A stretch of DNA of 64,000 nucleotides from G965197715 sp965247615 (lineage in GTDB: Bacteria; Chloroflexota; Dehalococcoidia; Lucifugimonadales; UBA1127), in NCBI GenBank assembly GCA_965247615.1, contig OZ252022.1, positions 2,981,572 through 3,045,571 of the forward strand, in the 5' to 3' direction. The position numbers and the translations under genes are program-made. Of this stretch, positions 8,247 through 17,151 are shown in pieces; positions within the stretch are counted from its first letter, which is position 1; each line of letters opens with the position of its first letter. A model generated the notes under the pieces. The model saw only the letters and a program-made list of their open reading frames with translations. It did not search any database and was not told where the DNA came from.

Positions 8247-8999
8247 CTAGAGCCTGAGCCTCTTGAACACGCGCTCAGGAACGGCGCGAATCACGAGCAT
8301 GATCCACTTCCAGTACCAGGGGAGATAGGCCACGTCGCTGCCCTTTTCGACGGCCCTGACGATGCCGCGCGCGATCTTGTCGGGCGGCGCCAGCAGCCGT
8401 CCCACCGCCATGCCGCGCGTCATCGGCGTGTCCACGGGGCCGGGCTTGACGGTGACGACCTGAACGTTTGACGGCGCCAAGCGGTTCCTCAACCCCTGGA
8501 GAAAGAGGCTGAGGGCCCCCTTGGCGGACCCGTAGACGTAGTTGCTCTGACGGCCCCGGTCCCCCGCAACTGAGGACACGCCGACGATGACGCCCGCCCG
8601 CTGCGCCTCGAACAGATCAGCGAGGCTGGTGAGCACGGACACGGCCGCTAGATAGTTGACCTCTACGATCCTCCGCGCTTCCGGGAACTCATGCCGGGCC
8701 GCGTCCGCGTCGCCCAGGTCGCCGAAGAAGAGGAGGGCCCCATCCAGCCCGCCCATCTCGCGGACGGCGCTGGTCACCAGATCGGCGTGGGCACTGTAGT
8801 CCAGGGCCTCAAAGGCGCCCGTGCGAACGGTGGCGTCGAAGCGCACACGGAGGTCGCCCGCCACCGCGTCCAGCTCTGCGTCGCTCCTGCCGGCGAGGAA
8901 GAGGGCGCAGCCCCTTCCCGCCAGGCGGCGCGCAGTGGCGCGCCCAATGGACGACGTCGCACCCAGAACAAGGAGCCGCGTCCCCTCGCCGAGCCTCAC
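8247..8999 (-). CDS. dprE2: SDR-family oxidoreductase, DprE2-like
   Basis: The 250-residue protein is a short-chain dehydrogenase with GATSSIGRATA for NAD(P) binding near residue 14, the Ser at GVSSVAGD and the catalytic YGSAK. In DprE2 the family reduces decaprenyl-phospho-2-keto-ribose to decaprenyl-phospho-arabinose. Assignment to DprE2 rests on its partner: its GTG start overlaps the TGA of the DprE1-like gene by 4 nt (GTGA), implying coupled translation. A longer in-frame extension upstream is rejected because it runs inside the partner gene. A C-terminal tryptophan-rich hydrophobic segment (YLPWYWKWIMLVI) may touch the membrane. Confidence 0.75.
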   Translation of the reverse strand: MRLGEGTRLLVLGATSSIGRATARRLAGRGCALFLAGRSDAELDAVAGDLRVRFDATVRTGAFEALDYSAHADLVTSAVREMGGLDGALLFFGDLGDADAARHEFPEARRIVEVNYLAAVSVLTSLADLFEAQRAGVIVGVSSVAGDRGRQSNYVYGSAKGALSLFLQGLRNRLAPSNVQVVTVKPGPVDTPMTRGMAVGRLLAPPDKIARGIVRAVEKGSDVAYLPWYWKWIMLVIRAVPERVFKRLRL

Positions 9000-10366
9000 G
9001 CTGACAGACCGAGGCGCCGGCCCTGGCTGGAGGTGAAGACCCCCTCCGGGTCGTACTTCAGCTTGACTTCGCGCCACTCCTTCCACTGCGGGTACATGGC
9101 ACGGAACGTGTCCGCCGGCAAACGCGCGTCCTTGGCGAGATATACCCTGCCCTGGTGCCTGACCACCAGATCGTCCAGCTCCCCAAGGAACTCGAGAAAA
9201 GCAGCGGAGTAGACGGGGAAGTCAAGGGCAATGGTGTAGCCCGGCATGGGAAAAGAGAGGATGCCCTCCTGGGGGCCAAAGCGCTTGAGAACGATCAGCG
9301 GGGACGGGTACCCAGACGCATGGACGGCCTCCAGGATCTCCACGAGGGCGCGCCTGCCGGTGTGGAAAGGCAACACACACTGGTACTGCAAGAACCCCCT
9401 CCTGCCGTAGAACCTGTTCCAGCGGGGCAGGCCGTCCAGGGGGTAGAAGTACCGGTCATAGTGTACCAGACCATCGCCGGAACGGTTGGAGATGCGGTAG
9501 AAGCTGTTCAACAGCCGCATGGTGGCCCGGTTCACGACATTGACCGGAGGCGCCAGCCCGATCCCCCCGCCTCCATCGCCGTGGCCCGCAAGGGGAGCAG
9601 CGCGGAAACGCGGCGGCAGCCCCTCCACGCTCGCGTGGTTCCCCCCAATGACGATGCCGCTGCCCAGGCGCTTTCCCCGCGCCAGGCCGTCGACCCACGC
9701 CACCGAGTACTCGTGGGTCGAGTCCAGGCGCTCCAGCGCCTCCACCGCGGCGTCCAGGTCTCTGACGCCAACGGTCTTGGCCCGGATGTAGGAGGACTGG
9801 ACCCGTCGCAGGCGCAGCGTGGCCCGGAGAATGAGACCCGTGAGCCCCATGCCGCCGGCCGTCGCCCAGAAAAGGTCGGGGGAGTCCCCGCGTGAGCAGC
9901 GGACGACGCTGCCGTCCGCCGGGAGCAGGTCAAAGGACTCCACGTGGCGGCAAAACGAGGAGACGGCGTGGTGGTTCTTGCCGTGTACGTCGCAGGCGAT
10001 GGCTCCGCCGACGGTCACGAACTTGGTGCCCGGCGTCACGGGCGGGAACCACCCCCTCGGGGCCATGACGCGCAGAACCTCGGCCAGGGAGACCCCGGCC
10101 TCGCAGGTGAGCACTCCGGTCTCGTCGTCGAAGGCCAGGAACCTGTCGAGCCGGGTCAGGTCGACGACGTTGCCGCGGTCCAGGGCGGCGTCCCCGTAGC
10201 TGCGCCCAAGGCCCCGGGGTGTGAGCGTGCCCAGGGACAGGAGCGGCGCTAGGTCCTGTACCTTCTCGGGCCGGTAGGTCCGCGCCTCCTGTACGGGGAA
10301 GCGCCCCCATCCGGCCAGCATTCGGACTTCCGGCTTCATGTCGACTGGGGCCGCGTCAACACCCAT
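8996..10366 (-). CDS. dprE1: FAD-binding oxidoreductase, DprE1-like
   Basis: The 456-residue protein has a VAO-type FAD domain: PRGLGRSYGDAAL near residue 50, TPGTKFVTVGGAIACDVHGKNHH near 130, then RHVESFDLLPADG. HGKNHH followed by RHVESF is characteristic of decaprenylphosphoryl-beta-D-ribose oxidase. The C-terminal substrate domain contains LKRFG and SFPMPGYTIALDFP, also DprE1-like. The reaction expected is oxidation of polyprenyl-phospho-ribose at C2, the first half of arabinose epimerisation, at the membrane. The start could be 10366 or ATG 10339; neither has a strong Shine-Dalgarno. The DprE2-like gene follows with a GTGA overlap. Confidence 0.8.
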   Translation of the reverse strand: MGVDAAPVDMKPEVRMLAGWGRFPVQEARTYRPEKVQDLAPLLSLGTLTPRGLGRSYGDAALDRGNVVDLTRLDRFLAFDDETGVLTCEAGVSLAEVLRVMAPRGWFPPVTPGTKFVTVGGAIACDVHGKNHHAVSSFCRHVESFDLLPADGSVVRCSRGDSPDLFWATAGGMGLTGLILRATLRLRRVQSSYIRAKTVGVRDLDAAVEALERLDSTHEYSVAWVDGLARGKRLGSGIVIGGNHASVEGLPPRFRAAPLAGHGDGGGGIGLAPPVNVVNRATMRLLNSFYRISNRSGDGLVHYDRYFYPLDGLPRWNRFYGRRGFLQYQCVLPFHTGRRALVEILEAVHASGYPSPLIVLKRFGPQEGILSFPMPGYTIALDFPVYSAAFLEFLGELDDLVVRHQGRVYLAKDARLPADTFRAMYPQWKEWREVKLKYDPEGVFTSSQGRRLGLSA

Positions 10367-10390
10367 AGACCTGACGTGCGGGCAGGATGC

Positions 10391-10414
10391 GGACCAGCGC
10401 GTACGCGCTGGTCC
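10391..10414. repeat. 24-nt perfect palindrome
   Basis: Twelve bases starting GGACCAGCGCGT are followed at once by their exact reverse complement. It lies between the 3' end of the LLM gene at 10500 and the start of the DprE1-like gene at 10366. It could be an operator for the DprE pair or, less likely without a T-run, a terminator for the LLM gene. Confidence 0.6.
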
Positions 10415-10499
10415 GGGGCAGCGAACGGACAGCGCCGCGCTCCGACCAACGCTGCAATCATACACACACAGCGCCGGTGGAAGGCCGGTACGCTTGCCG

Positions 10500-11441
10500 C
10501 TAGCGGCGCAGCCGTGGGATGAGCTGCTGCGTCAGCTTGTGTATCGTCTGCTGCACCTCGGCGAGGGCGCGCGCCTGCGGCAGGAAGATGAAATGTGCGA
10601 CGCCAATGTCGATGTACGACTGCACCGTCTCGGCCATGGCGTTCGCATCGCCGAAGAGCGCGTCGCGCTTTGCCGCCTCAGCCGTGTCAGGGTCGTCGCG
10701 AAGGTCAACCAGCACGCGAAGGGCCAGGCTCACGTCCTGCGGCCGCCGGCCAAAACCCGCTGCCATCTGCTGCACGCGGGCATGGTCCGCCGCCAGGCTC
10801 TTTGGCGTCACGTGGTAGAGCGGCGGGAACCACATCGAGCCGCACTGGGCCGCGCGCCGCATGGCGGGCTTGGTGTGACCGCCTATCCAGATGGGTGGGT
10901 GGGGCTTCTGGGCCGGTTGAGGGAAGGATGCGACCCCCTCCACCCGGTAGAACCGCCCCTCGTGGGAGGGCTCGGCCTGCGTCCACACGGCCCGCAGCAC
11001 CTCCAGCCCCTCATCCAGCAGCGCGCCCCGGTCCTTGAAGGACACGTCCAGGGCCCGGAACTCCTCCTCCAGCCATCCGGCCCCGACCCCAAAGAGGACG
11101 CGCCCCCCCGACAGCACGTCCAGGGACGCGATGGTCTTGGCAACCTGAAGCGGGTGGCGCAGAGGCAGCAGCGTGACCGCCGTGCCCAGGGACACGCGCT
11201 CCGTGCACCCGGCGACGTAGGCCAGGGTGGTGAACTGGTCCAGAAAGGGCAGGGCCGAACGGATGAGGAACTCGCCCGTGTCGCTGTAGGGGTAGGGCGA
11301 GGAGCCCCCCGTCGGCAGCACAATGTGGTCCGCGGCCCACACGGAGTCCAGCCCCTCCGCCTCCGCCTGCCGGGCCACGAGACGTACCGCCTGCGGGTCC
11401 TCCATCCCTATTGTGGGCAGCGACACCCCAAACTTGGCCAC
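10500..11441 (-). CDS. LLM-class flavin-dependent oxidoreductase
   Basis: The 313-residue protein is a luciferase-like TIM-barrel enzyme: FGVSLPTIG at the N-terminus, SVWAADHIVLP, GTAVTLLPLRHPLQVAKTIASLDVLSGGRVLFGVGAGW, and later PPIWIGGHT. These lines are typical of the F420-dependent or FMN-dependent LLM group. The GTG start at 11441 follows GAGGAG; upstream frame extensions lack conserved content and run opposite the next gene. It is divergent from the PqqC-like gene at 11598. Cofactor and substrate cannot be fixed from sequence; the deazaflavin oxidoreductase at 36894 makes F420 plausible. Confidence 0.85.
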   Translation of the reverse strand: MAKFGVSLPTIGMEDPQAVRLVARQAEAEGLDSVWAADHIVLPTGGSSPYPYSDTGEFLIRSALPFLDQFTTLAYVAGCTERVSLGTAVTLLPLRHPLQVAKTIASLDVLSGGRVLFGVGAGWLEEEFRALDVSFKDRGALLDEGLEVLRAVWTQAEPSHEGRFYRVEGVASFPQPAQKPHPPIWIGGHTKPAMRRAAQCGSMWFPPLYHVTPKSLAADHARVQQMAAGFGRRPQDVSLALRVLVDLRDDPDTAEAAKRDALFGDANAMAETVQSYIDIGVAHFIFLPQARALAEVQQTIHKLTQQLIPRLRR

Positions 11442-11597
11442 GGCGCTCCTCTGCTGCACAGGCTGGGAAACCCGCCCATCATACGGCAGCGCTGCCCCGC
11501 AGACAACGCCCCCGGGCCGCGTGGCCGCCCATTGCCACCCCGTCGCGGTGCGTGCTACCCTGCCCTTCCAGGCAGAGAGTGACATGGGAGGCTGGCA

Positions 11598-12362
11598 ATG
11601 GTCAAGGATAGCCGTGAGTTCTTGGAAGAGGTCCGGGGGATGGTGGCGCGAAAGCACAGCAAGGATCACCCCATCTTCGACCTGATCGAGAGCGGTCAGC
11701 TGAGCCAGGAGCAGCTGAGGAGCTTCACAAAACAGTTCTACCTCCTCTTTCCCAAGCTGTTCCCCAAGCCCATCGCGGCCATGCTCTCCCGCTGTCCGCC
11801 GGACGACCCGGAGCTGGAGCGCATGTGGATCGACAACCTCATGGATGAGGCCACCGGGGGCGAGACTGGGACCGTGGGCCACCGGGGGATGTACGTCAGG
11901 TTCGCAGAGGCCATGGGCATCCCCCAGGACGAGCTGGAGGCCACCAAGCCTCTGCCGGAGGCGGCCGCGTTCCTGCACTGGCGCGAGCTGCTCATCAGCC
12001 AGCGTACGTGGCTGGAGCTCTACGCGTCGCAGGGCCTGTGCCTGGAAGGGACGGCGGCGCCGCGGATGGCGAGAGTCGTCGACGGCCTGGTCGACCACTA
12101 CGGCTTCTCGCGGGACGACGAGCGGCTGGAGTACTGGGTGGAGCACATGTCCGCCGACGAGGAGCACATGAAGGTGGGCCCCTACGCCATCCTGCACTAC
12201 GCCGTCAACGACGAGGCGCAGGAGCGCGTGCGCGAGGCCGTGCAGAACACGCTGGACGTCTTCTGGCTGGTCTTCGACGGCATGATGCGCGCCTTCGTCG
12301 ACGAGGACCCGCTGTACGCGGCGTGGCGGCAGCCCGCCCCGGCGCCTGCCGGCGGACGCTGA
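11598..12362 (+). CDS. Iron-containing redox enzyme / TenA-PqqC-like protein
   Basis: The 254-residue all-helical protein fits the haem-oxygenase-like fold shared by PqqC, TenA and CADD. The visible pattern is NLMDEATGGE near residue 82 and EHMSADEEHMKVGPYA near 182, placing Glu and His residues where di-iron members of this fold coordinate metal. GGGAGGCTGGCA precedes the ATG. Members are cofactor-assembly oxidases or metal-dependent oxygenases, and which applies here is not clear. The amidohydrolase at 12389 follows 26 nt later, so the two are likely co-transcribed. Confidence 0.7.
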   Translation: MVKDSREFLEEVRGMVARKHSKDHPIFDLIESGQLSQEQLRSFTKQFYLLFPKLFPKPIAAMLSRCPPDDPELERMWIDNLMDEATGGETGTVGHRGMYVRFAEAMGIPQDELEATKPLPEAAAFLHWRELLISQRTWLELYASQGLCLEGTAAPRMARVVDGLVDHYGFSRDDERLEYWVEHMSADEEHMKVGPYAILHYAVNDEAQERVREAVQNTLDVFWLVFDGMMRAFVDEDPLYAAWRQPAPAPAGGR

Positions 12363-12388
12363 GGAGCGCGCTTCGAAGGGAGAAAGCA

Positions 12389-13564
12389 ATGCGGGACGGC
12401 TACAGGGTCTACGATCCGGATACGCACGTTCACCCCTCCGTGGAGTCGCTGGAGCCCTACTTCGACCCCGAGTTCCGGCCAAGGCTCGCGGAGCTGGCCC
12501 AGTACAGGGTCCAGGCGCGGTCGGACCAGACCACGACGCCCAGGGAGGACCCATCCCGGCACCACTACAACGTGGGGCTGACGCCCTACCGGCGCGTGCT
12601 CGGTCAAGCGGGGCCGGCGGAGTCGCCCAAGGATGGGCACAACCGGCTTCACTTTGGGGGCTATACGGGCCCCAAGCTGCCCGCGGTAGGGGTCATCGAC
12701 AACGCTGTGGACGCTCGCGTCGCGGACATGGACGAGGAGGGGACCGACGTTCACGCCATGGTGCCGGACGTGACCACCGGTTTCGCCCTGCTGGGAGACC
12801 CTTCCATCGAGGTCGCCGTGAACCGGGCCTATCACCGCTTCATGAACGACCTCTGCTCCAAGTACCCCGGCCGGCTCAAGGCGCACCTGGCCGTGACCGG
12901 ATCGGCGGTGGAGGACTCGGTGCTGGAGATCAAGACCTGGGGCGACGCGCCCTGGGCCGTGGGAATCTGGCCCTACTCCGGCGTCGACAAGCCCCTGGAC
13001 CACCCCGACCTGGAGCCCATCTGGGCCGCGGCGGCGGAGAAGGACCTGGCCGTTGTCCATCACAGCACAACGTGGGTGCCCCCCTACTTCCCCGGCTACC
13101 GCGATGTGGACGACAACCGCTTCCTGGCGCGGCTCTGCTCCCACCCCTGGGGAGCGATGAAGACCATGGCCTCCTTCATCGGCTCCGGCGTGATGGACCG
13201 CTACCCGGACCTCCGCTTCGGCGTCCTTGAGTCGGGCGTGGGTTGGCTCCCCTTCTGGGTGCGCCGGATGGAGGACCAAGTGGAGTACGTCGGCTTCACG
13301 GCGGAGCTGCAGCACAAAGTCAGCGACTACATCACCGGGGGCCGCTTCTTCGCCAGCATCGAGCTGGCAGAGGGCGAGGACATGATCAACATGGTGCGTG
13401 GTTTCCTGGGTGACGACGTGCTCATGTACGCCTCCGACTATCCCCACGCCGAGTGCAAGTTCCCGGAGTCGCCGGCCATCTTCCTCGGCTGGTCCAGCAT
13501 GAGCGCGGAAATCAAGCAGAAGCTCGTGTGGGACAACGCGGTCCGCTTCTTCGGCGAGCCCTAA
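12389..13564 (+). CDS. Metal-dependent amidohydrolase (amidohydrolase_2)
   Basis: The 391-residue protein is a second amidohydrolase-2 member. It has DPDTHVHPS at residues 8-16, giving the HxH metal motif, VVHHSTTWVPP in the centre and MYASDYPHAECKFPES near residue 350 with the conserved Asp. It is more canonical than the paralogue at 3064, whose N-terminal motif is DSH. AAGGGAGAAAGCA precedes the ATG. It sits directly after the PqqC-like gene and 61 nt before nudC. A decarboxylase or hydrolase acting on a carboxylated ring compound is the family expectation. Confidence 0.88.
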   Translation: MRDGYRVYDPDTHVHPSVESLEPYFDPEFRPRLAELAQYRVQARSDQTTTPREDPSRHHYNVGLTPYRRVLGQAGPAESPKDGHNRLHFGGYTGPKLPAVGVIDNAVDARVADMDEEGTDVHAMVPDVTTGFALLGDPSIEVAVNRAYHRFMNDLCSKYPGRLKAHLAVTGSAVEDSVLEIKTWGDAPWAVGIWPYSGVDKPLDHPDLEPIWAAAAEKDLAVVHHSTTWVPPYFPGYRDVDDNRFLARLCSHPWGAMKTMASFIGSGVMDRYPDLRFGVLESGVGWLPFWVRRMEDQVEYVGFTAELQHKVSDYITGGRFFASIELAEGEDMINMVRGFLGDDVLMYASDYPHAECKFPESPAIFLGWSSMSAEIKQKLVWDNAVRFFGEP

Positions 13565-13625
13565 GCCCGCGGCTCCCGCGGCCGGGCGTACCGGGGCGCC
13601 GAAGCGCCCAGCAAGGACGGAGGCA

Positions 13626-14567
13626 ATGCCCAGCGAGCTGTCGCCCACCACCCACGTCTACGCCGGCAACCCGCTGGACCGCGGGGACCGGGAGCGCCGC
13701 GACGAGGGCTGGCTGCGGGACCGTACGCAGGACGCCGCCAGCCGCTTCCTGCCCCTGTGGGAGAACACCGTGCTCGTCACCGGTGGCGACGACCCGGAGC
13801 GCGGCCTCGGCTGGCTGTCATTGGAGGACGTGCGGCGGCTGGGCATCCAGGTGGAGGGCATCTTCCTGGGCCTGCGCGACGGCGCGGCTCACTTCACCGT
13901 TGACCTCACCCCCAACAAGGCGGCCTCGGACGCGCTGCGGGCCGACGACGCCTGGGCCTTCGAGGACACGCGGGCCGTCACGGACCTCATCAGCCTGGCG
14001 GACTCGGGAATCGTGGCACAGGCGCGGGCGCAGGTGAACTGGCACAACCGGCACGGCTACTGCCCCGTATGCGGGCACCCCACGGAGATGCGGCGCGGCG
14101 GCCACGTGCGCCTCTGCCTCAAGTGCAACACCCAGCACTTCCCCCGCACGGACCCGGTGGTCATCACCCTCGTCTCCAGCGGCCAGAGCTGTCTGCTGGG
14201 GCAGTCGCGCGGCCGGCTGCAGGCCATGAACCGTTACTCGGCGCTGGCAGGCTTCGTGGACCAGGGCGAGTCCATAGAGGAGGCCGTCGCACGAGAGATC
14301 ATGGAGGAGGCGGGCATCCGCGTGCGCAACGTGCGCTACGACTCGTCGCAGCCGTGGCCCTTCCCCTCGACGCTTATGATCGGCTGCCACGCCGACGCCG
14401 CGACGACGGACATCCACATGGACACGGGCGAGATGGCCGACGTCCGCTGGTTCACCCGAGAGGAGGTCCGCGCCGCCCTCGCCGGCGCCAACGAAGATCT
14501 GTCGCTCCCCGGCCCCATAGCCATAGCCCACCACCTCATCAAGGCCTGGGCAATGCGGGAGGTGTAG
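13626..14567 (+). CDS. nudC: NAD(+) diphosphatase NudC
   Basis: The 313-residue Nudix hydrolase splits NADH to NMNH and AMP and can remove NAD caps from RNA. A zinc ribbon is formed by CPVCG (146-150) and CLKC (164-167). The Nudix box GFVDQGESIEEAVAREIMEEAG spans about 209-230, split here only for description. The NudC-specific SQPWPFP follows at 241-247. The N-terminal domain is the usual degenerate one. AAGGACGGAGGCA lies before the ATG. All diagnostic elements are present. Confidence 0.95.
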   Translation: MPSELSPTTHVYAGNPLDRGDRERRDEGWLRDRTQDAASRFLPLWENTVLVTGGDDPERGLGWLSLEDVRRLGIQVEGIFLGLRDGAAHFTVDLTPNKAASDALRADDAWAFEDTRAVTDLISLADSGIVAQARAQVNWHNRHGYCPVCGHPTEMRRGGHVRLCLKCNTQHFPRTDPVVITLVSSGQSCLLGQSRGRLQAMNRYSALAGFVDQGESIEEAVAREIMEEAGIRVRNVRYDSSQPWPFPSTLMIGCHADAATTDIHMDTGEMADVRWFTREEVRAALAGANEDLSLPGPIAIAHHLIKAWAMREV

Positions 14568-14575
14568 GGGGGTGC

Positions 14576-15283
14576 ATGCAAAATCGTTGGTTTGGGGACA
14601 AGAACGACTACCTCAAGTACAGCATCATCCGGCATATTAGGTTTTACGGCGGGCTGGACGTGGCTATCAATTGGATGTTGACCCCAAACGCTGGCAAGCC
14701 TGACCCCGGCAAGACTAGGTATCTCAATAACAGGGATTTACGTCACTTTGACCCGGATGTTTTCGACTACTTGGCTGAAGTGATCAACAGCCGTAATGTG
14801 CGAGATGTCGCAGCAATGGAGGTGGGCGGGCCTATCGAGGGTGGTCGGTTCTTCAGCGAGGCCGTTCCTGATGACAAATCGGAGCGACCAGAGTTCCTTC
14901 AGAGATTTCTCGATTCAGCGGGCGACGTCGGGCTGCTCTTCTTCGATCCTGATACAGGCGTAGAGACCCGGACAACGCCTTCAGGTGCTGCGCACAAGAA
15001 GTTCATCCTTCTCAGCGAGCTTCGCGAAGCTTTCCAATCTGGCCACTCAGTGCTTATATATCAGCACTTAGCTCGCTTAGTTCGTGACCGAGCATTTTAC
15101 CTCCGTGAACACGTTGAGGATGTGGCCGAGTCTCTTCAGACCGACCGTGTCTTTCCCTTCCGTGCCGAGGGAGTCGGGTTTGTGCTGGTCACTCAACCCA
15201 AGCATGACAGTTATCTGCAACACGCCATGGACAGCGCAGTAGGCGCTTGGAGCGAACTGCCATTCTGGCGCCCTAAGCTGTAG
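14576..15283 (+). CDS. Hypothetical protein, low GC
   Basis: The 235-residue protein begins MQNRWFGDKNDYLKYSIIRH, an opening I recall from a family of uncharacterised proteins found sporadically in bacteria. Other visible features are LLFFDPDTGVET near residue 125 and SVLIYQHLAR near 160. There are no membrane segments. GC is clearly lower than that of nudC, which ends 8 nt upstream, so recent acquisition is likely. The FFDPDTG line with acidic residues could be catalytic, but I do not assign a function. It is convergent with the cupin-like gene at 15309. Confidence 0.7.
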   Translation: MQNRWFGDKNDYLKYSIIRHIRFYGGLDVAINWMLTPNAGKPDPGKTRYLNNRDLRHFDPDVFDYLAEVINSRNVRDVAAMEVGGPIEGGRFFSEAVPDDKSERPEFLQRFLDSAGDVGLLFFDPDTGVETRTTPSGAAHKKFILLSELREAFQSGHSVLIYQHLARLVRDRAFYLREHVEDVAESLQTDRVFPFRAEGVGFVLVTQPKHDSYLQHAMDSAVGAWSELPFWRPKL

Positions 15284-15308
15284 CCCCCCTGCCCCACCGC
15301 ACCGCCCC

Positions 15309-15872
15309 CTACCGTCCCAGTTCCGGCGGGGCGCTGCACTCCCCCGTGGCCTCGTCGATGTGGTGGAGGCGCCTGCCGCGGCCTGCCATGAGAACGAGCT
15401 CCGCGGCGCCGTCGGCCCCGGGCCACTGCCGGTGGATGTTGAACGGCTCGTTGAAGAGGTAGCCCACGTCGCCGGGGAGCATGTGGTGCTCCTGGGCAAC
15501 CTCGAGGCGCATCCTGTTCGGGTCCGATGCGTCGTCGGCGCGCCGCCAGCTGGTGTAGCGCTCGCTGCCCGTGAGGAGGCAGATGGCGACCCAACCCTCA
15601 TGGCTGTGGACGGCCGTCGGAGTGTCCGCGGCGTACTGGGCCCAGAGGAGCAGAAACCCGTCGGCCGGGTCCTTGTAGAGCCGCCTGCCCGCCAGGCCGC
15701 TGCTGAGTGTGGCGGGTTCGCCCAGCTCGTGGAGAGGCCCGCCTTCGCGGGCCAGCCGCTGCAAGATCGGGCCCAGGCAGAGGACACCGGACTTGGAGCT
15801 CCCCCAGGCGGCCAGGGTCCTGCGCACGTCCTCCCCGAACTGCTCCAGCGTGTACTGCACAGCCTGGGTCAT
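15309..15872 (-). CDS. Cupin-fold protein, cysteine-dioxygenase-like
   Basis: The 187-residue protein has a double-stranded beta-helix pattern with AVHSHEGWVAICLLTGSE around residue 86, where HSH and the following Glu could bind iron, and FNEPFNIHRQW near 140 for the third His. This resembles the cysteine dioxygenase/cupin group of thiol dioxygenases. GGAGG lies 5 nt before the ATG. No cysteine metabolism genes are adjacent. The substrate is uncertain; a small-molecule oxygenase role is inference. Confidence 0.65.
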   Translation of the reverse strand: MTQAVQYTLEQFGEDVRRTLAAWGSSKSGVLCLGPILQRLAREGGPLHELGEPATLSSGLAGRRLYKDPADGFLLLWAQYAADTPTAVHSHEGWVAICLLTGSERYTSWRRADDASDPNRMRLEVAQEHHMLPGDVGYLFNEPFNIHRQWPGADGAAELVLMAGRGRRLHHIDEATGECSAPPELGR

Positions 15873-16098
15873 GGCATCCTCCGTCCCGGCGCCTGAGTCC
15901 GGCGCTGCCCATAGCTTCGCCGCGGTGGCCGGAGCAGGGTGGCAACCCCGCGGCCGGCGGCCTCGTCACTATAGCTTCGGCCCATGCGAGGGTCAACTCG
16001 CATGCGGTATGATGCAGCTGTTGACGAACCAGGCCGGCCGCATTGCAGCCCGGATGCCGCCGGGAGCGCGGCGGCCGCACGACAGGGAGGACAGACCA

Positions 16099-17151
16099 GT
16101 GAGTGACAGGATAGCCATCATGGGAGCCGGCGCCCTGGGCAGCTACGTGGGCGCATTCCTCACCAGGGAGGGTGAGGACGTCACCTTCATCGACATGTGG
16201 CCGGAACACGTGGAGGCCATGCGCAGCGGGGGCCTTCGGGCCAGCGGCAGCCAGGGCGACTTCACCGTGCCCGTCAAGGCGCTGCACATCACCGACGCCC
16301 AGAGCATCCGCGAGCCCTTCGACTTCGCCTTTGTGTCGGTGAAGTCCTACGACACGGAATGGGCAACGCACTTCATCAAGCGGCACGTCAAGCCCGAGGG
16401 GTTCTTCGCCTCGCTGCAGAACTGCTGGAACGACCCGGTGATCGCGGGGATCGTGGGGGAGGGCCGCGAAATCGGCGTCATCGCGTCCAACATCGAGGTG
16501 GCGCTGTGGGAGCCGGCCCACGTCACCCGTGGCGGCGCCGTAGGCCGCGACTCCGGCCACACGGTGTTCCGCGTCGGCGAGCCCGATGCGCCGCCGACGG
16601 ACCGGGTGCGCAACGTGGCGCGCATGCTGGACTGGATCGACGCAGCATACGCCACGGACAATCTGTGGGGCGAGCGATGGGCCAAGCTGTGCCAGAACTC
16701 CATGGGCAACGGGATCTCCGCTCTCTCCGGACTGGGGACGCAGGAGTTGGCTGACGACCCCCAGTGCCGGTCCACCCGCATCCACCTGGCCAAGGAGGGC
16801 GCGCAGGTCGGCCTGGCCCTGGGGCTGAACGTGGTGGAGATTGGCGGCAAGCCCGCGCGGACGTGGGCGGACGCGGACCGCGGGGACGCATTCGAGGAGC
16901 TGGACGCGGCCCTCGCTGCTAGGGGCGGCCGCGTCAACTGGCTCGCCTCCATGGCCCAGGACGTGACCAAGGGGAGGCACACGGAGATCAACTACATGAA
17001 CGGCCACATAGCTTGCATGGGCCGCGGGGCAGGCGTGGCGACCCCCTACAACGACGCCGTCATCGACGTCATGCACCGCATCGACGACGGCACGCTGAAG
17101 CCCGTGGCGTCCAACGTCGATCTGGTCCTGCAGGGCGCAGGGCAGCGATAG
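16099..17151 (+). CDS. Ketopantoate reductase-like (ApbA/PanE family) oxidoreductase
   Basis: The 350-residue protein has IAIMGAGALGSYVGAFLTR at the N-terminus for NAD(P) binding, SVKSYDT in the cofactor domain, and a helical C-terminal half with KLCQNSMGNGISALSG, the region of the ApbA catalytic Lys. It is longer than true PanE (about 300 residues) and the genome context has no pantothenate genes, so it may act on another 2-oxo acid. GGGAGG lies 8 nt before the GTG at 16099. The upstream in-frame extension is rejected because it runs over the opposite-strand cupin gene. Confidence 0.8.
   Translation: MSDRIAIMGAGALGSYVGAFLTREGEDVTFIDMWPEHVEAMRSGGLRASGSQGDFTVPVKALHITDAQSIREPFDFAFVSVKSYDTEWATHFIKRHVKPEGFFASLQNCWNDPVIAGIVGEGREIGVIASNIEVALWEPAHVTRGGAVGRDSGHTVFRVGEPDAPPTDRVRNVARMLDWIDAAYATDNLWGERWAKLCQNSMGNGISALSGLGTQELADDPQCRSTRIHLAKEGAQVGLALGLNVVEIGGKPARTWADADRGDAFEELDAALAARGGRVNWLASMAQDVTKGRHTEINYMNGHIACMGRGAGVATPYNDAVIDVMHRIDDGTLKPVASNVDLVLQGAGQR

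Noticed and set aside
10500..12554. 684-codon reverse frame
   Set aside because: Only 10500-11441 is the LLM gene. The rest overlaps the PqqC-like and amidohydrolase genes on the other strand and has no domain content.
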